From: Deltaproteobacteria bacterium
GTDB lineage: Bacteria; UBA10199; DSSB01
DNA: 32,280 nt
Assembly (NCBI GenBank): GCA_020853015.1
Contig: JADYZQ010000128.1
Span: forward strand, 1 to 32,280
Direction of reading: 5' to 3'
The notes beneath the pieces were generated by a model. It had not been told where the DNA came from. It searched no databases and saw only the letters and a list, made by a program, of their open reading frames with translations. Positions 16,945-26,210 of the stretch are shown here, piece after piece; position 1 is the stretch's first letter; each line of letters begins with the position of its first letter. The position numbers and the translations under genes were made by a program.

Positions 16945-18129
16945 TCAACCCCTCCACACGCTGCGGCGCCGCTTCAAGGCGTCGGTGACCAGGTTTTGGA
17001 TGGTTTGGCGCACCCGTTCGCTCAGGCGGTGGATCTCCAGCTCGTCGTCCAGCACTTCCTTGCCGTAGACGCTCAAGTCGATCGGCTTGCCAAAGTAGAT
17101 AGACCATTTCGAGGGCAGGGGGATGAAGCCCAAGGGGCCCAGCAGCGGCAGCGTGGGGGTGAAGGGCACATAGGGAATGCCGAGGGGCTTGGCCAGCAGC
17201 GAGGACTTGAAGAGCAGGGGATGGATCTCCTCGGCCCCGATCACCGCGACGGGGATGATCGGGCTGTCGGTGCGGATCGCCAGCTTGATAAAGCCGCCGC
17301 GGCCGAAGCGCTGCAGGTGGTAGCGCTGCGAGAAGTATTTTCCCAGGCCCTTGACGCCCTCGGGGAAGACCGCGACCAGGTGGTCGGTGTTGAGCAGTCG
17401 CTCGGCGTTCTCCTGAGAGGCGCGGACCCCGCCGATCCGGTACATGAAGGTGCCGACGAAGGGCAGGTAGTAGACGAAATCCTCCACCAAAAATCGCACG
17501 TCGCGTCCGGCGGGATGGTCGTTGGTGACGGCCAGACGGATCATGCTTCCGTCCCAAGGCAGGGTACCGGAATGGTTGCCGACCAGCAGGGCGCGGCCGG
17601 CGCTGGGGAGATTCTCGAGGCCGTGGGTCTCGACCCGCCAGTACTTGTAATACATGAAATCGAAGAAGGGTTTGAGCGTCTGCTCGAAGGCGGGGTCGCG
17701 TCCGAAGGCGTCGTACTCCTCCTCGAGCGCTTGTTTTTCCTGGGAAAACGGCAGGTGTCGCGCGACGAAGTCCAGTCCGGGGATAAGGCCCTTCAAGGCG
17801 CCGAAGACCCCGCGGCCCGGCTCGGCCTTCTCGGCTTCCACCGTGGATTTCAATTTCTCGACGATCTCCTGCATGGCGGGCTCGACGCTGGATTGGAGGT
17901 TCTTGAGCTCCTTGTAGATCTTCTCCTGCGTGCCGTTTTTGCGGCTCTTCTTCGAGCTCAGCTCGCGCTCCATGACCTTGAGGTGCCGTCCCAGCTCCTT
18001 CTCGAGGGAGGCGAGGCGCTTGGCCATGTCGCGGACGAGCTTCTCCAGCCGGCGCTCTTCGGCGGAGCCCTCCGCGCGGCCCTGGGGGAGATAAAAGAGA
18101 TTGTTCCGGGCGTCGGACGCGGATTTCAT
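16945..18129 (-). CDS. lysophospholipid acyltransferase-family protein with N-terminal coiled-coil region
   Basis: LLVGNHSGTLPWDGSMI acyltransferase motif, VAVFPEGVKGLGK, IIPVAVIGAEE; N-terminal heptad-like Lys/Glu-rich segment. Confidence 0.85.
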   Translation of the reverse strand: MKSASDARNNLFYLPQGRAEGSAEERRLEKLVRDMAKRLASLEKELGRHLKVMERELSSKKSRKNGTQEKIYKELKNLQSSVEPAMQEIVEKLKSTVEAEKAEPGRGVFGALKGLIPGLDFVARHLPFSQEKQALEEEYDAFGRDPAFEQTLKPFFDFMYYKYWRVETHGLENLPSAGRALLVGNHSGTLPWDGSMIRLAVTNDHPAGRDVRFLVEDFVYYLPFVGTFMYRIGGVRASQENAERLLNTDHLVAVFPEGVKGLGKYFSQRYHLQRFGRGGFIKLAIRTDSPIIPVAVIGAEEIHPLLFKSSLLAKPLGIPYVPFTPTLPLLGPLGFIPLPSKWSIYFGKPIDLSVYGKEVLDDELEIHRLSERVRQTIQNLVTDALKRRRSVWRG

Positions 18130-19154
18130 AGCGGAGCGGCCTCCTCCTCAAGTCGGATCTCGCGGAGCCGCTCGGCCCCGACGAATTCCAGCAGGGTTTC
18201 CTTGCAGGTGTAGCGCGGCGTCCAGCCGGCCGCCTCGGCGCGGTCGGTCGCCACCACGCAGCTGTATTTCAAAAAGTCGAGATGCGTCGCCGGCGCCGGA
18301 GAGATGTCGAGGAACCATAATAGCTGGACCAGCGACTTGAGCCCGACCAGGCTCAAGGGCAGCGGCACCTTGCCCATCAGCTTGATCGCCTTCGAGAGCG
18401 GCAGTATCCCCTTGCTGGCCAGGTTGAAGATGCCGGGACAATCCCGCAGCGTCGCCATCTGGAAGGCGCGCAGCAGGTCGTCTTCGTGCAGGAACTGCAC
18501 CAGCGGGTCGAAGCCCAGGACCGTGGGGACGAACCAGCGCGAGAGGTAGCGCGTCTTATAGCTTTGGATCTTGGGGCCCAGGATCGTCGCCGGGCGCAGG
18601 ATCGTGACGACGCTCTGGGGATATTTTTTGGCGAAGTTCAAAAACTGCCGCTCGGCGTCGATCTTGTCGGCGAAGAACTTGGATTTGAGGAAGCCCCGCG
18701 GCGACTGGTTTTCGGTGATGTAGGCGGGGTTGTCGGGGAAGGCCCCGTAGACGTCGGCGGTGGAGGCCAGGATCAGCTTGCGCACCTTGGCCTCGGCCGC
18801 CGCGTTGCAGACGTACATGCTGCCCACCGAGAGCAGCTCGTGGGCCCAGGCCATGTTGCGCGGCGGCGTGATCGGGAGGGCGGTGTGGATCAGGGTTTCC
18901 ACCTTCTCCTCGGCGAGGATCTCGTAGAGCTTCACGTCCGCCAGGGTTTCGGTCAGGTCGATGCGGTAGAACTTGGTCTTTTTCAGGATCTCGGTGGGCT
19001 TCTTGTGGTCAAGAAAGACGACGCGCGGGAACTCCGGGCTGTTTTCCAGCCAGCGCAGGATGGAAAGGCCCTTGTAGCCGCTGCCGGTGAGGGCGACGGT
19101 GGGGTAGGCCTTCCTCGCGGCGGATTTGTTTTTGCCGGCCTTGCTCTTGCCCAT
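18126..19154 (-). CDS. NAD-dependent epimerase/dehydratase (SDR)-like protein
   Basis: VALTGSGYKGLSILRWLE (Rossmann start), LILASTADVYGAFP, TILRPATILGP. Start moved from 19241 to the Met at 19154. 4-nt overlap with the downstream acyltransferase. Confidence 0.8.
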   Translation of the reverse strand: MGKSKAGKNKSAARKAYPTVALTGSGYKGLSILRWLENSPEFPRVVFLDHKKPTEILKKTKFYRIDLTETLADVKLYEILAEEKVETLIHTALPITPPRNMAWAHELLSVGSMYVCNAAAEAKVRKLILASTADVYGAFPDNPAYITENQSPRGFLKSKFFADKIDAERQFLNFAKKYPQSVVTILRPATILGPKIQSYKTRYLSRWFVPTVLGFDPLVQFLHEDDLLRAFQMATLRDCPGIFNLASKGILPLSKAIKLMGKVPLPLSLVGLKSLVQLLWFLDISPAPATHLDFLKYSCVVATDRAEAAGWTPRYTCKETLLEFVGAERLREIRLEEEAAPL

Positions 19155-19269
19155 GTCGGATCTTCTTCGAGAACGCGCGGGCGCGTTCGGCATTTCGTCC
19201 AATGCGAAGATAGCACGGAAGAATCCGGAAATGAAAAGCAATTTGCCGAAATGGAGCGAGATGAAAAGG

Positions 19270-20052
19270 CTAGACGCGGATCGCGTTGGAAGGAATGTTT
19301 TGCGTGAAGGCCTCGGCGACCTTGTAGCTGTTGGCGTAACCGAGCACCTTGGGGACGTAGTCCTGGGTCTCGCGGAAGGGCGGGATGCCGCCGTGCTTCA
19401 TGACGTTGCCGGGGCCGGCGTTGTAGGCGGCCACGGCATGATCGACGCGGCCGAACTTATCGAGCATCTGGCGAAGGTACTTGGCGCCGCCGTCGATGTT
19501 TTGCGCGGCGTCGAAGGCGTTGCCGACGCCCAAGCTGGCCGCCGTGGCGGGCATCAACTGCATCAGGCCCATCGCGCCGCAGTGGCTGACCGCGCGGGGA
19601 TTGCCGCGCGACTCTTGCCAGATGACGCCTGCGATCAGCTCGGGCGGGAGGGCGTAGCGCTCGGCGGCGGCGCGGATGTGCGGCTCGTACTCGCGGGCCT
19701 TCGCCATCATGCGGTCGTTGGCCGAGCCGGTGCTGGGGACGTTGATCGGCGCGTTGGCGACCGGCAGCGTGGGGTCGGGGGCGCCGGCGGCCTCGCTGGG
19801 GCGCACGCCGTAGGGCGTCTCGCCGGGCTTTTTCGCCAAATCCTTGGTGACGGGCTCTTTGTTGCCGGTTTCTTTGGTGTTTTTCGAAAGCTCGGGGGGA
19901 AGGGGGTCCTTGGAGGCCTTGGGGGCCGAGGGCGAGGAGGCCGTGTCCAGGCTCTTGGAGAAATTCCGCGCCTCGTCGTACATCTTGCGGTACTCGACGT
20001 ATTTGTTCTTGATAAAGGGGCGCGATTTGCTTGTGCTGATCGAAGTAGTCAT
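19270..20052 (-). CDS. lytic transglycosylase SLT-domain protein
   Basis: PPELIAGVIWQESRGNPRAVSHCGAMGLMQLMPATAASLGVGNAFDAAQNIDGGAKYLRQML...AVAAYNAGPGNV. Confidence 0.92.
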   Translation of the reverse strand: MTTSISTSKSRPFIKNKYVEYRKMYDEARNFSKSLDTASSPSAPKASKDPLPPELSKNTKETGNKEPVTKDLAKKPGETPYGVRPSEAAGAPDPTLPVANAPINVPSTGSANDRMMAKAREYEPHIRAAAERYALPPELIAGVIWQESRGNPRAVSHCGAMGLMQLMPATAASLGVGNAFDAAQNIDGGAKYLRQMLDKFGRVDHAVAAYNAGPGNVMKHGGIPPFRETQDYVPKVLGYANSYKVAEAFTQNIPSNAIRV

Positions 20053-20302
20053 AATCCCAAGAATTTATTATCCATTTCCTGCGCCCCCGGTCAAGGGGGC
20101 CTTCGCTCACGATCCTTCGAAAACTTTATCGTCGGGGGAGGGGGCAGGAATTGCGTCCCAAGTCGCTATTTTTTCACGGGAAAGGACCCCTTCGCCTGAC
20201 GCGGCGCGAAACGGGGCTCGGGGCTTGAAGGCGAGGGGGGAAGGGGCTAGCATGAAAAAATGAATGCTTGCCCCCGGTCTCCGAGGGCATTAACATAAGC
20301 TC

Positions 20303-20734
20303 ATGATCTTTCTAAGAAATTATTACGTCAACACCACGGTCAAGACCGACGTGCTGTTGATCACCCACGACGTGAAGCGCGCGGTGCGCGAATCCGGGGT
20401 GCCCAGCGGCCTGGTGACGGTCCTGATCCCGGGGGCGACGGCGGGGGTGGCGATCTTGGAGAACGACCCCAAGATCCACGAAGAATTGAAAAAATGGGTC
20501 GAGACCCAGATCCCCGCGGAGACCGGCCCGCGGCCCAACCGGCGCTCCGGAACGGGGCGCAACGACGCCCACCTGAGGGCGGCGCTGATCGGCCTCAGCC
20601 TTTCGATTCCCCTCCAGGACGGCAAGCTGATGCTGGGGGCCTGGCAGGAGGTCGTGCTTTTTGATTTCGACGACAATAAGGTAGCGCGTCGGGAGATCAC
20701 CATTCAGGTCATGGGAGAAGGGGCCGCGAAATAA
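20303..20734 (+). CDS. YjbQ / UPF0047 family protein
   Basis: GLVTVLIPGATAGVAILENDP and LSLSIPLQDGKLMLGAWQEVVLFDFD resemble the UPF0047 signature. Confidence 0.8.
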   Translation: MIFLRNYYVNTTVKTDVLLITHDVKRAVRESGVPSGLVTVLIPGATAGVAILENDPKIHEELKKWVETQIPAETGPRPNRRSGTGRNDAHLRAALIGLSLSIPLQDGKLMLGAWQEVVLFDFDDNKVARREITIQVMGEGAAK

Positions 20735-20753
20735 GCGGGGGCCATAAGAATCC

Positions 20754-23105
20754 ATGGGCGAGCACCGTCACATCCGCAGTCTGCGAAACCTCCTCGGGGG
20801 GTTCAAGAAATCCGACTTCAGCTCCTTGAACCGATTCCTTCACTCGGCCTTCTTCGGGTGGATCGTCTTCGGAGTCCTGGTTTTCGCCATCTCCCTGGTG
20901 CTGTCCTTCCACGTCGATTACCTGCCGCCCAACATGAAGGTCGGGCGCGTCGCTCCCAAGGACATCAAATCCGATCAGAACTACGAGATCGTCGACGAAC
21001 GCGCCACCGAGATCAACCGCCAGGAGGCGATGAAGAGCGTGCCTCCGGTCTTCGACTTCGACGAGAACGTCCTGGCCGAGGTCGACCAAAACGTCCACGA
21101 GGCCTTCCAAAAGTCCCGCGAGGCCATCCAGCGCCTGGCCGATGCCGAAGAGATCCAGGACGTTCTGCTCGCGACGCTGGGGCTCCAGCCCACCGACGAC
21201 CAGGTGAAGGCCCTGATGCAGGACGAGTTTTCGGTCGATACCGAGTTCACGCTGCGCAACCTGCTGCGGCAGTCGATGTCGCAGATGATCGTGGCCGGCA
21301 ACAAAGAGCTCGCCAACGCGGGCGAGGGCGGCGTCACCCTGCGGTACGTCCAGAAGCAGAAGAACGCCAGCGAGGACGAGGCCGAGCTCAAGGACCTCAC
21401 CGGGATCAAGACGCTCGACGGCGTCCAAACCGCCCTCCTCGAGCGCGCCAAACAGTCGCCCAAGGAGAAGGACAAGGCGGTGCAGTCCTCTCAGCTCTAC
21501 GAGATCGCCAGCCGCCTGGTGCGGCCCAACCTGAGCTACGACCCCGTCGAGACCGAGTTGCGGCGCGCCCGCGCCGTCGGCAACGTCCGCAACGTCATCA
21601 TCAAGGTGCAGGCCGGTGAATCCATCGTCCGCAGCGGCGACCGCTACGAGCCGCACCATTTGGTCATCCTCGAGGGCATCCGCAGGGTCAAGACCGAGAC
21701 CAGCTTCGCGACCAAGTTCCTCGGCACCGCGCTCTTCGTCTCGATCCTGCTGCTGATCACCTACGTCTTCTCGAAGCGCTTCATCCGAAAGTTCAACCCG
21801 ACCCGCGCCGACCTCTACTTCCTGGGCGGCGTGCTCATCCTGCTGCTGCTCAGCGTGCGGATCGCGGCCGCGCTGTCCTCGGCCTTCCGCGACCTGCTGC
21901 CCTTCGACGTCTCGGTGCAGGCGCTGTACTACGCCATTCCCGTGGCCGCCGGCGCCATGCTGACGCGCTACATCCTCAATTCCGAAATTTCGCTGGTCTT
22001 CGCGATCGTGGCCAGCGCCCTGACCGGGATGTTCCTCGAGGGAGACCTCGACCTGTCGATCTACTACCTGATCTCCAGCATCGTCGCCGCCTCGGCCATC
22101 GCCCACGTCGAGCGGCGCAGCGCGATCCTTCGGGCGGGGGTGATGGTCGGCGCCGTCAACGCCGCGGTGGTGCTCGCCATCAAGCTGGTCACCGTGGTCA
22201 GCGTCGCGAACGTCCTCAATCTGCCCAACATCTTCATGAACATGGGGCTGGCTTTCCTGGGCGGGCTGCTCGCCGCGATCTTCGTCATGGTGCTCGCGCC
22301 GGTGGCCGAGTTGCTCTTCGATTACGTCACCGACATCAAGTTGCTCGAACTGGGCAATCTCAATCATCCGCTGCTCAAGGAGATGATCGTCAAGGCGCCG
22401 GGAACCTACCACCATTCGCAGCTGGTCGCCGTGCTGGCCGAGGCCGCCGCCGCGGAGATCGGCGCCAACCCGCTGCTGGCGCGGGTCGGGAGTTACTTCC
22501 ACGACGTCGGCAAGATGCGCAAGCCCAGCTACTTCATCGAGAACCAACAGGGCGGCGAAAACCGCCACGACAAGCTCGCCCCCTCGATGTCGGCCCTGAT
22601 CATCGCTTCGCACGTGAAGGACGGGCTCGAGTTGGCCCGCGAATACAAGCTGCCGACGCGGATCGCCGACTTCATCCCGCAGCACCAAGGCACCAAGCTC
22701 ATCACTTATTTCTACAACAAGGCCCAGGAGCAGGCGCAGCTGGCGGGCGGCAGCGTCGACGAGAAGGACTACCGTTACCCGGGCCCGCGGCCCCAAACCC
22801 GCGAGGCGGGGATCATCCTGCTGGCCGACGGCGTCGAGGCCGCGGTGCGTTCCATCCCGGAAAAGACGCCCGCCAAGATCCAGGCGATGGTTCAGAAGAT
22901 CATCAATAAAAATTTCACCGAGGCCCAGCTCGACGAGTGCGACATGACGCTGAAAGACCTGCACATGATCGCCGAGAGCTTCGTCCGCGTCCTGGTCGGC
23001 ATCTACCACCAGCGCATCGAGTACCCGGACGTCGAGGAGAAGAAGGCCACCGTCACCCCGATCAAGGACCTGCGGACCCGAGAGAGCGAGGCGAATGTCC
23101 GTTAG
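20754..23105 (+). CDS. 7TM-HD (PgpH-like) HD-domain phosphohydrolase, putative cyclic-di-AMP phosphodiesterase
   Basis: Extracytoplasmic 7TMR-HDED-like N-terminal region, multiple TMs, HD domain GTYHHSQLVAVLAEAAA...SYFHDVGKMRKPSYFIENQ...QHQGTKLITYFYNKA. Confidence 0.9.
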   Translation: MGEHRHIRSLRNLLGGFKKSDFSSLNRFLHSAFFGWIVFGVLVFAISLVLSFHVDYLPPNMKVGRVAPKDIKSDQNYEIVDERATEINRQEAMKSVPPVFDFDENVLAEVDQNVHEAFQKSREAIQRLADAEEIQDVLLATLGLQPTDDQVKALMQDEFSVDTEFTLRNLLRQSMSQMIVAGNKELANAGEGGVTLRYVQKQKNASEDEAELKDLTGIKTLDGVQTALLERAKQSPKEKDKAVQSSQLYEIASRLVRPNLSYDPVETELRRARAVGNVRNVIIKVQAGESIVRSGDRYEPHHLVILEGIRRVKTETSFATKFLGTALFVSILLLITYVFSKRFIRKFNPTRADLYFLGGVLILLLLSVRIAAALSSAFRDLLPFDVSVQALYYAIPVAAGAMLTRYILNSEISLVFAIVASALTGMFLEGDLDLSIYYLISSIVAASAIAHVERRSAILRAGVMVGAVNAAVVLAIKLVTVVSVANVLNLPNIFMNMGLAFLGGLLAAIFVMVLAPVAELLFDYVTDIKLLELGNLNHPLLKEMIVKAPGTYHHSQLVAVLAEAAAAEIGANPLLARVGSYFHDVGKMRKPSYFIENQQGGENRHDKLAPSMSALIIASHVKDGLELAREYKLPTRIADFIPQHQGTKLITYFYNKAQEQAQLAGGSVDEKDYRYPGPRPQTREAGIILLADGVEAAVRSIPEKTPAKIQAMVQKIINKNFTEAQLDECDMTLKDLHMIAESFVRVLVGIYHQRIEYPDVEEKKATVTPIKDLRTRESEANVR

Positions 23106-23565
23106 GATCTTCGCGCGCGCCGGGACCTCCGTGAGGCTGCGGGCCCTGTGCCGCTGCCTCGAGGTCCTGATGCGGAAAGAGGGCTTGGCGGCCGCCGAGT
23201 TGGAGATCAGCCTGGTGGGCGAGCGGCGCATCCGGACCCTCAACCGCAAGCACCGCCGCAAGGACACTGTCACCGACGTGTTGTCCTTCCCGATCGACGC
23301 CAGGGCGCCGAAAGGCGGCCGGCCCTGGTGCCTGGGCGAAATCGTCATCGCGACTCCGGTAGCCGCGCGTCAGGCGCGCCGGGCCCGGCGGACCTTGACG
23401 CAGCAGACGCTGCGCCTGGCGGTCCACGGATGGGTGCACTTGCAGGGGTACGACCACGAGCGCGGCCCCCGCGCCGCCCGGCGCTTCGAGACCCTAGAGG
23501 CGCGCTACCTCGAATATCTCAAGCGGAAAGGCCTGATGCCATGGGATGGCTCCTTGCGGCTTTAA
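23095..23565 (+). CDS. ybeY: endoribonuclease YbeY (rRNA maturation factor)
   Basis: LNRKHRRKDTVTDVLSFPID and AVHGWVHLQGYDHE (HGxxHLxGYDH metal site); position between pgpH-like and lnt genes. Confidence 0.93.
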   Translation: MSVRIFARAGTSVRLRALCRCLEVLMRKEGLAAAELEISLVGERRIRTLNRKHRRKDTVTDVLSFPIDARAPKGGRPWCLGEIVIATPVAARQARRARRTLTQQTLRLAVHGWVHLQGYDHERGPRAARRFETLEARYLEYLKRKGLMPWDGSLRL

Positions 23566-25106
23566 GCGGCGTGATCGCCGCCTTCACCTACCCGACGGTC
23601 TTCGCCGGGCGCATGATGCCCGAGCTGGGTTGGATGGCCTTCTTCGGCTGGGTGCCCCTGTTCTTGGCGATTCGCTCCGCGCGGCCGAGGGCGGCCTTCG
23701 CCAGGAGTTTCTTCGCCGGGCTCTTCCACTACGGCATCGCCATGTACTGGCTTTACACGGCGATGAACTCCTTCGGCGGGCTTTCGCCGGTGGTTTCGGT
23801 ATTGGCCTTGCTGCTTTTGGTCGCCGTTCTTTCCGCCTATTTCGGGATTATTTTTTGGATCAGCCAATGGCTCTGTCGCAAAAACGCCTGGGCCATGCTC
23901 TGGGTGCGTCCCTTCGTCTGGGTAGGGATCGAATACCTGCGCGGCCATGTGCCGGCGGGCGGCTTTCCCTGGAGCCAAATCGGGTACTCCCAGGGGGGGT
24001 TCCTCCACTTCATCCAGTCGGCGGATCTCTTCGGCGTCTACGGCGTCACCTGGCTTTTGGTCTTCTGCAACGAGGCCCTGGCCGAGATCGTCGTGCGCTG
24101 GCGGCGGGGCGAGCGGCCCCGGGCCCTGAAGACGGCGGCGATCGCCGCGGTCCTCGTCCTGGCCAACTTGGCCTACGGCCGCTATCGCCTGGACGGAGAT
24201 ACGGCGGTGCCGACACGCACGCTCCAAGTCGGCGTGGTGCAGGGCAATATCCCGCAGGAGGAAAAATGGCAGCGCTCCGCGGCGGCGCGGAGCCTCGAGA
24301 CCTTCCAGGGGGGGGCCCTGGCCTTGGAGCAGCGGGGCGCCGCGCTCATCCTCTGGCCCGAGGCCTCGATGCCCTACGAGCTTGCCTACGACGCGCCCGA
24401 GGTCGCCTACGACCTTGGTACCCAGCGCGCCGACATCCTCTTCGGCACGATCTCGCGATCGGCTCAGAGCCCGGAGCCGCGGCGGGACCGGCCCTATCAC
24501 AACACCGCGATCCTAGCCGACGCGGCGGGGCGCATCCTGGGGCACTACCACAAGCGGCACCTCGTGCCCTTCGGCGAATACGTGCCTTGGAAGGATTACC
24601 TGTTCTTCGCGCGCAAGATGACCGCGCAGGTCGGGGAGATGATGCCCGGCTCCGACTATTACCCCTTGAAATACCAAGACAGCCTGCTGGGCGTCCTGAT
24701 CTGCTACGAGGACATTTTTCCGGAGATCTCCCGGATCATGGCGGAGAAGGGCGCGAACGTCCTGATCAACATCACCAACGACGCCTGGTACGGGCGCTCC
24801 AGCGCGGCCTACCAGCACCAGGTCTTCAGCCAGTTCCGCGCGGTGGAGACGCGGCGCGCGCTGATCCGCGCGACCAACACGGGCCTGACCTCGCAGATCG
24901 ACCGCCAGGGGAGGGTGCTGTGGCAGGGCGGTCTTTTCACCCGCGAGGACTTCGTCGCGAGCCTGCCGTTTTACGAGGATCTTTCGCCTTACGTGAGGGC
25001 GGGGGACTGGTTGCCGCGGGGCTCCTTGGCTCTGCTGCTCGGCTTGGGGGTCTACTCATGCCTCCGGAAGCCTGCCCGGTCTTCCTCAAAAAGGGAGTCC
25101 CTTTAG
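23541..25106 (+). CDS. lnt: apolipoprotein N-acyltransferase
   Basis: VQGNIPQEEKW, LILWPEASMPYE (Glu), YHKRHLVPFGEYVPWK (Lys), GVLICYEDIFPE (Cys), NDAWYGRSSAAYQH; start ATG at 23541 inside the longer ORF 23148-25106. Confidence 0.93.
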   Translation: MGWLLAALSGVIAAFTYPTVFAGRMMPELGWMAFFGWVPLFLAIRSARPRAAFARSFFAGLFHYGIAMYWLYTAMNSFGGLSPVVSVLALLLLVAVLSAYFGIIFWISQWLCRKNAWAMLWVRPFVWVGIEYLRGHVPAGGFPWSQIGYSQGGFLHFIQSADLFGVYGVTWLLVFCNEALAEIVVRWRRGERPRALKTAAIAAVLVLANLAYGRYRLDGDTAVPTRTLQVGVVQGNIPQEEKWQRSAAARSLETFQGGALALEQRGAALILWPEASMPYELAYDAPEVAYDLGTQRADILFGTISRSAQSPEPRRDRPYHNTAILADAAGRILGHYHKRHLVPFGEYVPWKDYLFFARKMTAQVGEMMPGSDYYPLKYQDSLLGVLICYEDIFPEISRIMAEKGANVLINITNDAWYGRSSAAYQHQVFSQFRAVETRRALIRATNTGLTSQIDRQGRVLWQGGLFTREDFVASLPFYEDLSPYVRAGDWLPRGSLALLLGLGVYSCLRKPARSSSKRESL

Positions 25107-25115
25107 GGACATCCC
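25093..25115. terminator. Hairpin GGGAGTCCC-TTTA-GGGACATCCC spanning convergent stop codons (possible bidirectional terminator)
   Basis: Inverted repeat with one bulge; contains the lnt TAG (25104-25106) and the opposite-strand TAA (25103-25105). No strong T-tract. Confidence 0.4.
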
Positions 25116-26095
25116 ACCTGAGTGACCCCGACGATGCTGGATTTCGTCTCAAAATCGGAAGACACCTCTTCGCCCATTTCAATCCCGTTGGAGTTTTTGG
25201 CGTCGGCCTCGATCCTGATTTCATACCTCTGAGTGCGATCGAGCATTTTTTTGGGGTCGAATAGAAAGGTCTTCTTGTCCGGGCAGGCGGTGACGGTTCC
25301 CTCGACCTCTTCTTCATTAAAATTATTGATACCCGCGGCCACGGTTTTTTTGAGGAGGGATATCTTGTTTTTGACGATACTCGTGGCCATCGGTTGGCTG
25401 AAGACAATATGCAAGGTGGTTTGACGCAGGACGCCCTCGCTGCCATCCGGAGGGTTGATGCTCACGATCCGAGGCGGGGCATCCAGCCCATCCTCGACAG
25501 GGGGTTTGATGCTGAAGTTGCTGGTGAAGGCTTGAAGTATCGGGGTCTGATTGGCGTCTTTCGCCTCGCCGCCGACGGAGATCCGAAAACTCCCGCGAGT
25601 TATAGGATCGATAATCGGAAATTCAAAGACCCTATTGTTGTCGGAAACCACGGAGGCCGCGACGGGCACGACGCTGAAATTTCCCGAGCCGGCGAAGCCG
25701 AAGTTTGTGCGGGCGAGTTGGAAGGCCTGATTCACCGATGCGGGGTCCATGGGGGCGTTAAATTCCACCCTGATGGTGGGAAGGGACGCCGTCAGGATTT
25801 GACCGTCCGAGGGGTTTGAAGAGATGACGGCGGCCGGCTCGTTGTCGGGAAGGGAGCCGGGGGCGGGCTCTAAGGGGCTCGCGGGAGCAGGCCCTGGGGC
25901 GCTCCCGGGGTTAGCCGCTGGGTTGTTGCCGGCGTTGTTACCGGGATCGACGTTGTGTTCGGCAGCTCCGTTGTCCCCGGCGATCGGGGCGTCGGCGGGG
26001 GCGGAGGGGCCGATTTCGGCGCCGCCGCTGCATTGAGCGAGGGCGAGCAGGCATAGAACCGCTGAAAACACTTGAATTTTTCTTGAAAATGGCAT
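25103..26095 (-). CDS. predicted lipoprotein with Asn/Pro/Gly-rich linker and Ig-like (Big_5-type) domains
   Basis: MPFSRKIQVFSAVLCLLALAQC|SGG lipobox; VISSNPSDGQILTASLPTIRVEFNAPMDPASV and IVSINPPDGSEGVLRQTTLHIVFSQPM repeats. Track start 26371 rejected. Confidence 0.8.
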   Translation of the reverse strand: MPFSRKIQVFSAVLCLLALAQCSGGAEIGPSAPADAPIAGDNGAAEHNVDPGNNAGNNPAANPGSAPGPAPASPLEPAPGSLPDNEPAAVISSNPSDGQILTASLPTIRVEFNAPMDPASVNQAFQLARTNFGFAGSGNFSVVPVAASVVSDNNRVFEFPIIDPITRGSFRISVGGEAKDANQTPILQAFTSNFSIKPPVEDGLDAPPRIVSINPPDGSEGVLRQTTLHIVFSQPMATSIVKNKISLLKKTVAAGINNFNEEEVEGTVTACPDKKTFLFDPKKMLDRTQRYEIRIEADAKNSNGIEMGEEVSSDFETKSSIVGVTQVGCP

Positions 26096-26210
26096 GAACC
26101 TTCCCCGATTTTTTTGGAGTGCTGTTAGATTAAGTATATTTGTTATCGTAATGGTCGCACAATGAGTTTCCGGGTCGAGACGATTTTCCTGGAGGCAACA
26201 AGGAAGTCCT

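Noticed and set aside
20303-20734. YjbQ-like protein with PGATAG in place of the HTTA-type motif
   Set aside because: From memory, PG[ST]TA variants are common in this family, so this is not clearly an inactive or unusual member.
20709-23348. 879-aa ORF antisense to the pgpH-like gene
   Set aside because: Shadow ORF of a well-supported HD-domain protein; typical of high GC third positions.
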